Position numbers and translations under genes: made by a program. From Natronomonas moolapensis 8.8.11 (GTDB lineage Archaea; Halobacteriota; Halobacteria; Halobacteriales; Haloarculaceae): 64,000 nt of DNA. The stretch is taken from NCBI RefSeq assembly GCF_000591055.1, contig NC_020388.1, forward strand, positions 1,116,001 to 1,180,000, written 5' to 3'. This document shows positions 63,172-64,000 of the stretch, piece after piece. Under the pieces are notes generated by a model. It had not been told where the DNA came from, made no database searches, and saw nothing but the letters and a program-made list of their open reading frames with translations. Each line of letters begins with the position of its first letter. Position 1 is the stretch's first letter.

Positions 63172-64000
63172 CGCTCGAACCCTCCGGGCGGGTCGCGGAC
63201 GTGCCGCCCTCGGGGATCAGACGCTTCTTCGAACTCGCCGAGGAGATGGACGACGTGATCTCCCTCGGCGTCGGCGAGCCGGACTTCTCGGCCCCGTGGT
63301 CGGCCCGAGAGGCCGCCATCACCGCCTTGGAACGCGGGCAGACCGCCTACACTGCCAACCGCGGCAAGCGGGAACTCCGCGAGGCGATCGCCGCCGACGT
63401 CCGCCGGTGGAACCTCGAGTACGATCCCGACAGCGAGGTGTTGGTCACCGCCGGGGCGAGCGAGGCGATCGATCTCGCCTTCCGCGCACTGGTCGACCCC
63501 GGCGACACTGTCGCCGTCGCCCAGCCGTGTTACGTCTCCTACACCCCCGGCGTCGCGTTCTCCGGCGGTGAGGTCCTCGACGTGCCGACGCGCGTCGAAG
63601 ACGAGTTCGCGCTGACGCCGGAGGCACTCCGGGCAGCGGGCGCGGAGTCCGCGGATCTGCTCGTCTACTGTTATCCGAACAACCCCACGGGGGCGACGAT
63701 GGACCGCTCGGAACTGGCCGATGTCGCTGCGTTCTGCCGCGAACACGATGTCGACGTCCTCTCCGACGAGATCTACGCCGACCTCACATACGAGGGCGAT
63801 CACGTCTCGATCGCCGAACTCGACGGAATGCGCGAGCGGACCGTCGTGTTCAACGGGTTCTCGAAGGCCTACGCGATGACGGGGCTCCGGCTCGGCTACG
63901 CGATGGCCCCCGAAGAAGTGATTGCAGCGATGAACCGAGTCCACCAATATACGATGCTGTCGGCCCCGACGACCGCCCAACACGCCGGCATCGAAGCGAT
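63168..64000 (+). CDS. class I/II aminotransferase, cut by window end
   Basis: At least 277 residues from ATG 63168, running off the right edge. PLP enzyme: SLGVGEPDFSAPW (substrate loop), TAGASEAIDLAF, YPNNPTGATMD (PLP contact), SDEIYADLTY, and the Schiff-base Lys in FNGFSKAYAMTGLRLGY. Aspartate/aromatic aminotransferase subgroup. Start overlaps the Lrp regulator stop (ATGA). Confidence 0.92.
   Translation, partial: MTLEPSGRVADVPPSGIRRFFELAEEMDDVISLGVGEPDFSAPWSAREAAITALERGQTAYTANRGKRELREAIAADVRRWNLEYDPDSEVLVTAGASEAIDLAFRALVDPGDTVAVAQPCYVSYTPGVAFSGGEVLDVPTRVEDEFALTPEALRAAGAESADLLVYCYPNNPTGATMDRSELADVAAFCREHDVDVLSDEIYADLTYEGDHVSIAELDGMRERTVVFNGFSKAYAMTGLRLGYAMAPEEVIAAMNRVHQYTMLSAPTTAQHAGIEA

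Noticed and set aside
1-64000. CRISPR array
   Set aside because: No regularly spaced identical repeats with unique spacers. The tandem repeats at 31533 and 60858 have no spacers.

Overview
The window is from a haloarchaeon. Support comes from acidic proteomes, leaderless genes with TATA boxes about 25-30 bp upstream, a TrmJ-type SPOUT methylase, an MptE-type pterin kinase, PDCD5-family and CTAG-methylase (Zim) genes, and haloarchaeal-style Tat lipoproteins. It has two parts of clearly different base composition. Positions 1 to about 20,980 are an AT-richer accessory island. Positions 20,983 to 64,000 are GC-rich chromosomal backbone that starts at a tRNA-Val gene.

Island (1-20,980). It opens with a frameshifted IS630-type transposase. 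Next come two paralogous minus-strand DNA cytosine-C5 methyltransferases (1093-2202, 3051-4163), separated by a complete IS6-type insertion (2259-2954) with inverted ends, an 8-bp target duplication and a transposase killed by one nonsense codon. A divergent plus-strand set follows: a small Cys-rich protein, a GHKL/MORC-like ATPase, an unrecognised beta-rich protein and a DUF6339-like protein (4241-8431), the last three coupled by overlap or a 1-nt gap. After a decayed IS1595-like remnant, a four-gene minus-strand operon (20542 to 9674) encodes a 1396-residue protein at the DrmE position, DrmA helicase, DrmB (DUF1998) and DrmC (phospholipase D fold). With a 5mC methylase this is the class 2 DISARM anti-phage gene set. 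Here it has a second methylase, an ATPase/DUF6339 module, and an oversized DrmE-like protein carrying three internal repeats. The island lies against the 3' side of tRNA-Val(TAC), but no duplicated tRNA end was found.

Backbone (21-64 kb). Recognisable pathway genes are gpmI (glycolysis), nadE (NAD), hisD (histidine), an archaeal RibD-like reductase (riboflavin), folP-like plus mptE (pterin/folate), trmJ (tRNA methylation), an enoyl-CoA hydratase and an aminotransferase with a linked Lrp regulator. Transport and signalling genes include an ABC exporter, an APC permease with a divergent TrkA-type protein, a second TrkA-type protein, two MFS carriers, two histidine kinases (one with a LOV photosensor motif) and a DtxR-type regulator. 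There are four tRNA genes: Val(TAC), Ile(GAT), Thr(GGT) and Gly(CCC).

Smaller oddities in the backbone are: a start-less reading frame abutting tRNA-Thr next to an AT-richer zim gene; a patatin-like gene broken by a 16-bp tandem duplication; a 23-bp triplet repeat before tRNA-Ile; three tandem copies of a TATA-containing 33-bp unit in front of a metallo-hydrolase; a KaiC-like protein with its core deleted that overlaps the LOV kinase; a strong hairpin before mptE; and a 39-50 residue Cys-rich protein. No rRNA genes or CRISPR arrays were seen.
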